From: FEB-12 sp964503315
GTDB taxonomy: Bacteria; Zixibacteria; MSB-5A5; GN15; FEB-12
DNA length: 64,000 nucleotides
Assembly (NCBI GenBank): GCA_964503315.1
Contig: CAZCZL010000008.1
Span: 62,001-126,000, forward strand
Reading direction: 5' to 3'
The notes under the pieces were generated by a model. It was given only the letters and a program-made list of their open reading frames with translations, was not told the DNA's origin and did not search any database. This document shows positions 60,650 through 64,000 of the stretch, in pieces (within the stretch, counting starts at the first letter, position 1; each line of letters opens with the position of its first letter). Made by a program: the position numbers and the translations under genes.

Positions 60650-61924
60650 TCAGGATTGAGTGAGCAAGGCGAGTTTGCGTGAGAGGTACGCGCGCTCGGT
60701 GCTGTTCTGAGTCAATGAGATAGCGGTCTGCAGGGGTGCGATCGCCTCGGCCGGCCGTCTGAGGCGAATGAGCATCTCAGCGCGCACCGCGTGAAAATAG
60801 GGATACTTCAGCAAGGATTTCGCGACATCAGAGGAATCCAGAACTGTCAGCCCAACTTCGAAGCCCTTCCAGAATCCGAGCGCAACCGCGCGATTGAGGA
60901 AAACGATCGGCGAGGGTTCGAGCTCGAGTAGTTGATCATACCACTCGACCATCTGCCGCCAATCGGTTTTTTCGAATGAGAGAGCTTGAGCATGCAATGA
61001 GGCGATGCCGGCCTCGAAATGATAGCGGGAGAGTTTGTTGCCTGTGGCCGCTTTCTCCAGATGGTGAAATCCACGGGCTACAGATTGTCTGTCCCACAGA
61101 GTACGATCCTGATATTCGAGAAGAATCAGGTCGCCGCCGGATTGACGTGACGGGAAGCGGGAGATCTGAAAGTAGAAAAGCGCGAGCAGAGCATGAAGTT
61201 CCGGTGTATTAGTGATCGGATTTGCCGCGAGCAGCTCGGCAAGACGGATAGCGTCTTCGGCCAGATCTTTTGAGATCAGATCATTGCCGGAATGGCGGGT
61301 GTAACCTTCGTTGAAGATGAGATAGATGACGCGGAGGGCCGCGTCCATGCGTGTCATCATTTCGGATGGTTCCGGCATCTCGAACGGTATCGCACCTGAA
61401 CGGAATTGCTTTTTGCCGCGGACTATCCGTTGAGCGATAGTCGACTCCTCCGCCAAAAATGCCCGCGCGATCTCGCCGACCGAAAATCCGCAGAGTTCCT
61501 TGAGCGCGATAGCGGTCTGGGCATCATCGGGTAACGATGGATGACAGCAGGCGAAGATCATACGAAGCTGGTTATCGTCAAACTCGTGCTGATAGGTCGG
61601 CTCAAGTAGTGCAGCCATGGATTCGCTTTCAATATGACGCGTGATATCGGCCTCCCGTGTGGCATGGAGCTTAGCACTCCGTGTCTGGTCGATCATCAGG
61701 TTGCGCGCGGTGCGGTGGAGCCACGCTTCGGGATTCTCCGGGATACCGGCATGCGGCCAGCTCTTAAGCGCACGCAGTAAAGTCTCCTGCACGACATCTT
61801 CTACCGAGTCGATCTGGGCAAGACCGACCATAGCGGTAAGCGCGGCAATCAGACGGGCGGATTGCCGCCGAAAGAGGTGCTCCACCAGTTGGGTGGTATG
61901 AGACGCGCCGGGCTGGCCGTTCAC
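60650..61924 (-). CDS. ECF sigma factor with C-terminal TPR-like domain (ECF42 type)
   Basis: A 424-aa sigma factor: sigma2 region (EDVVQETLLRALKSWPHAG, PEAWLHRTARNLMIDQTRS), sigma4 region (LKELCGFSVGEIARAFLAEESTIAQRIVRGKKQ), and a long helical C-terminal domain (about 185-424; LHALLALFYFQISRFP, FHAVRAEMLIRLRRPAEAI) that looks like TPR units. That domain layout and the DGPF-protein partner just upstream identify the ECF42 group. The start is GTG at 61924 with GAGG over the YCII stop; an ATG 29 codons earlier would lie inside the YCII gene. Confidence 0.92.
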   Translation of the reverse strand: MNGQPGASHTTQLVEHLFRRQSARLIAALTAMVGLAQIDSVEDVVQETLLRALKSWPHAGIPENPEAWLHRTARNLMIDQTRSAKLHATREADITRHIESESMAALLEPTYQHEFDDNQLRMIFACCHPSLPDDAQTAIALKELCGFSVGEIARAFLAEESTIAQRIVRGKKQFRSGAIPFEMPEPSEMMTRMDAALRVIYLIFNEGYTRHSGNDLISKDLAEDAIRLAELLAANPITNTPELHALLALFYFQISRFPSRQSGGDLILLEYQDRTLWDRQSVARGFHHLEKAATGNKLSRYHFEAGIASLHAQALSFEKTDWRQMVEWYDQLLELEPSPIVFLNRAVALGFWKGFEVGLTVLDSSDVAKSLLKYPYFHAVRAEMLIRLRRPAEAIAPLQTAISLTQNSTERAYLSRKLALLTQS

Positions 61925-61940
61925 TGTTCGGTTGATTACC

Positions 61941-62279
61941 TCACTGGTAAAGCGAAATGGCGCGGACCTCGACCATACCGCCATGGTCAAATGTCGGGCA
62001 TTGCTTGGCAAGGGCGACGGCCTGGTCGTAGCTCTCAGCTTCGATCAGGTAATAGCCGCCGATGGTTTCTTTGGTTTCGGTGAAGGGGCCATCGACAATG
62101 GAGCTTCCCTGTTTCCGCAGGACGCGGCCGTTGGATTGGAGTTCATCTCCCCCTTTGAAATGCCCCTTGTCGCGGAGCATGCGGGTGAAGGCGATATACT
62201 TCTCCATCGATTTCTGCATCTCCTCGGGGGAGAGCTCCACCCATTCGCCGTTACGGATCAACAACATATACTCGGCCAT
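61941..62279 (-). CDS. DGPF-domain (YCII-related) protein
   Basis: A 112-aa protein of the YCII superfamily with the diagnostic motif VDGPFTETKE (63-72) and GGYYLIEAESYDQAVALAKQCPTF. DGPF proteins are the near-constant partners of ECF42 sigma factors; they are thought to sense or metabolise an unknown compound. GGAGG stands before the ATG. The stop overlaps the ribosome site of the sigma factor gene (17 bases to its GTG), so the pair is translated together. Confidence 0.93.
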   Translation of the reverse strand: MAEYMLLIRNGEWVELSPEEMQKSMEKYIAFTRMLRDKGHFKGGDELQSNGRVLRKQGSSIVDGPFTETKETIGGYYLIEAESYDQAVALAKQCPTFDHGGMVEVRAISLYQ

Positions 62280-62390
62280 GATGCCTCCTGTCGGATTTGA
62301 CTGATCATTGATTCACTCTGTCTAAGATAATGACGAACGGGGAGTTTGGGAATCGACAAGCGCACGGGAAAATTCCCAAGATTTAGGCAT

Positions 62391-63140
62391 CTAACGAAAT
62401 CTGGCTATCCAATCGAGCGACTTCCGCATGAACTCCATCTTGCATTCCAGCGCCCAGATAGCGTTGGGCGAGTACTCCTGAAGAGTGCCGAATATCTGCT
62501 CGAGCGGGATATTTCCCATGCCCAGCCCGAGGTGTTCGTCCTCGGTTCCATGGTTGTCATGCAAATGAACATATCCGATCCGATGCCTAAGCGTTTTGAT
62601 CCAGTAAATCGGGTCGCCGTGCGAGAAGCAGCGAATATGGCCAATATCAAGATTGACGTCAATGCGAGCATCGTCGACAGCGTCAATTACCTCCGCGAGG
62701 ATCTCCGGTTCCGGTTCATGGACATTCTCCAGATGGAGATGGAAATCCCTTGAGCGGGGTTCGAGGAATTGCTTCCAGAAGGCTATACTCCTTTTGATGG
62801 TCGGAGCCTGCGGGCCGGTGTACGGGCGATAGCCAAGATGAAGCACCATATGATCTGCCCTAAGTCGCTCTGCGATCGCAGCCGCTTCCTCGAAACGGTA
62901 CATGGCGAGGTCACGGACCATGCTATCGAAACTGCCGGGCGAGAGATCTCCAAACGGGCCATGGAAGGAGCGTGGGCGTATTCCTTCAACCAGCGGCAGA
63001 TGCGTTTCGATGGTATCGGGATGAGCGAGAATGTGGGATGGGTCGTAAAATGACTGGATCTCGATACCGCACTCGTACTCCGCGCACAGCGTGGCCGCTT
63101 CGGCAGGGTAACAATCATCGCAGATCAGCACAGTTCGCAT
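62391..63140 (-). CDS. TIM-barrel sugar-phosphate isomerase/epimerase-like protein
   Basis: A 249-aa AP-endonuclease-2/xylose-isomerase-like TIM barrel: VLICDDCYPAEAATLCAEYECGIEIQSFYDP, SFHGPFGDLSPGSFD, HMVLHLGYRPYTG, FHLHLENVHEPEPEIL and VNLDIGHIRCFSHGDPI, with metal-ligand-like E, D, H positions at strand ends (HLEN, DIGH, HLHDNHG). Probably an isomerase or epimerase of a sugar or polyol; substrate unknown. Alone on the minus strand between the YCII gene and the metal permease. Confidence 0.78.
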   Translation of the reverse strand: MRTVLICDDCYPAEAATLCAEYECGIEIQSFYDPSHILAHPDTIETHLPLVEGIRPRSFHGPFGDLSPGSFDSMVRDLAMYRFEEAAAIAERLRADHMVLHLGYRPYTGPQAPTIKRSIAFWKQFLEPRSRDFHLHLENVHEPEPEILAEVIDAVDDARIDVNLDIGHIRCFSHGDPIYWIKTLRHRIGYVHLHDNHGTEDEHLGLGMGNIPLEQIFGTLQEYSPNAIWALECKMEFMRKSLDWIARFR

Positions 63141-63238
63141 GAGACATCTCCCGGCAAGTCTGAGAGAAACATAGAGAGCACTTCGCTCTCAGGAAAGCAT
63201 ATAGTTTGCCACGACAAGCCGGTTCCCTGAACCTGCTG

Positions 63239-64000
63239 TTAGCCTCTTGTACGGACCAGCCTCACCCCCGCGGTCAACAGGAGCATGATGATCAGGGCGA
63301 CCATGATCGAGGGGCCGGTCGGAAGATCCAAAAGCAGTGAGCCGTGAATACCGGCTAACGCTCCTACCACCGCCACTGTCCAGCCAATCGCCAGCCGCTT
63401 CCCTTTGGATTGAGTCACCAACAGCGCGATCACGGGCGGGATCACCAGCAACGAAAAGACCAGCAGGACGCCGGCGATATGGACCGAGGAGGTCACTACG
63501 ATACCGAAGGTCGCGTAAAAGAGAAAATCCCAGAGCATCACATTCATTCCTGATGCCGCCGCCAGTTTTCGATTTTCGGATATCAGGAAGAATTTGTCGC
63601 GGAAAAGGTAGTGCACGACCCCGACACCCGAGTAGAGCGCGGCAATAGTCAGCAGTTCCGGGATAGTGCAGGTGAGGATGGAGCCATTGGAGATCTCTTG
63701 AATAGTCTCCATACCTTCGGCATGGTGCGAGAGGATAAGCACAGAGAGCGCGGCGAATCCGGCGTAGATAATGCCGATGAATGCTTCCTGCGGGATGCGA
63801 TCATCGCGTGTTCGACTGACGGCGACTAGCAGTGCCGCCAGCATGGTAAACGAAAGCGATATGAAGTACGATTGCAGAGAGTGGTCTCCCACTCCGGCGA
63901 AGATGGCGATGACGTACCCGAATGCCGCCGCCTGGGCGAGCGACAGGTCGACAAAGATCACCCCCCGGCTGACGACATGGAAGCCGAGATAGGCATGGAT
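63239..64000 (-). CDS. ABC-3-type metal transporter permease (ZnuB-like, 5' end outside window)
   Basis: Permease of a zinc/manganese ABC importer. The in-frame protein continues to the window edge: IHAYLGFHVVSRGVIFVDLS, which is the ABC-3 family's N-terminal stretch, then AAFGYVIAIFAGV, helices 2-7 and a C-terminal end with LTAGVRLVRTRG. The GTG at 63961 is inside this conserved stretch, so it is not the true start. No ATPase or binding protein is visible in the window, although they may lie beyond 64000. It retains at least seven hydrophobic helices. Confidence 0.88.
   Translation of the reverse strand: MHAYLGFHVVSRGVIFVDLSLAQAAAFGYVIAIFAGVGDHSLQSYFISLSFTMLAALLVAVSRTRDDRIPQEAFIGIIYAGFAALSVLILSHHAEGMETIQEISNGSILTCTIPELLTIAALYSGVGVVHYLFRDKFFLISENRKLAAASGMNVMLWDFLFYATFGIVVTSSVHIAGVLLVFSLLVIPPVIALLVTQSKGKRLAIGWTVAVVGALAGIHGSLLLDLPTGPSIMVALIIMLLLTAGVRLVRTRG

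Overview
The window reads as a Gram-negative-type bacterial chromosome of moderate GC content, probably from an uncultivated lineage of the FCB side of the tree (the Zixibacteria-like candidate phyla fit best; this is an inference, as no rRNA is present). The reasons are: exported proteins ending in FTLSQNYPNPFN...GVYLYRL...LLK sorting domains of the type IX secretion kind; secreted metallopeptidases with thrombospondin-3-like and dockerin-like tails; a FadL-type outer-membrane protein and a Wzi-like capsule barrel; a BshB1-type bacillithiol deacetylase; and a flavodiiron protein and ferritin-like protein typical of oxygen-sensitive lifestyles. There are no phage, plasmid, CRISPR, tRNA or rRNA features that I can support.

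Layout. 1-8.5 kb (minus strand) is the conserved origin-proximal block rpmH-rnpA-yidD-yidC-mnmE-(cytochrome c)-mnmG-rsmG-parA-parB, with a clear sigma70-like promoter before rpmH and two parS palindromes, one inside rsmG and one at the 3' end of mnmE. dnaA and an oriC are not seen. 8.5-14.5 kb holds a decayed sorting-domain gene, a VIT1/CCC1-like and another membrane protein, a lone PD-(D/E)XK nuclease-like gene, and punA, Nudix and M24 peptidase genes. 14.5-24.5 kb (plus strand) carries an NTPase, an M1-peptidase-like protein without its zinc histidines, hflX, a CheY-like receiver, three tandem exported paralogues with type IX-type C-termini, a Crp/Fnr regulator and a CDGSH protein.

24.5-30 kb (minus) has a large unknown protein with a GNAT-like core, bshB1, and an operon of a serine-less esterase-like lipoprotein with a FadL-family porin. 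30.6-37.5 kb (plus) is an exopolysaccharide export module: a multi-SLBB export protein, a HisC-like aminotransferase that lacks the PLP lysine, a polyprenyl-phosphate sugar transferase and a Wzi-like barrel. 37.6-51.4 kb is mixed housekeeping (YyaL/DUF255, NimA-like flavin protein, ispG, methyltransferases, AAE-type antiporter, DedA, MFS, divIVA, yggS) with a GIY-YIG gene embedded in a cluster of GTCAT(T/C)-type hairpin repeats. 51.7-58 kb encodes two large secreted metallopeptidases (M12B-like and M64) with the same dockerin-like tail. 58-64 kb has a ferritin-like protein, a flavodiiron protein, an ECF42-type sigma factor coupled to a DGPF/YCII protein, a TIM-barrel isomerase-like gene and a ZnuB-type permease cut by the window edge.

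The most interesting signals are a run of unrelated proteins that keep an enzyme fold but have lost catalytic residues (M1-like, esterase-like, aminotransferase-like), the shared DNA tract in the C-terminal domains of the tandem paralogues, the hairpin-repeat cluster around the GIY-YIG gene, and several genes whose promoter -10 element sits so close to the start codon that they may be leaderless. No single element can be called an undescribed system from sequence alone; the best candidate is the exopolysaccharide module with its lysine-less aminotransferase.
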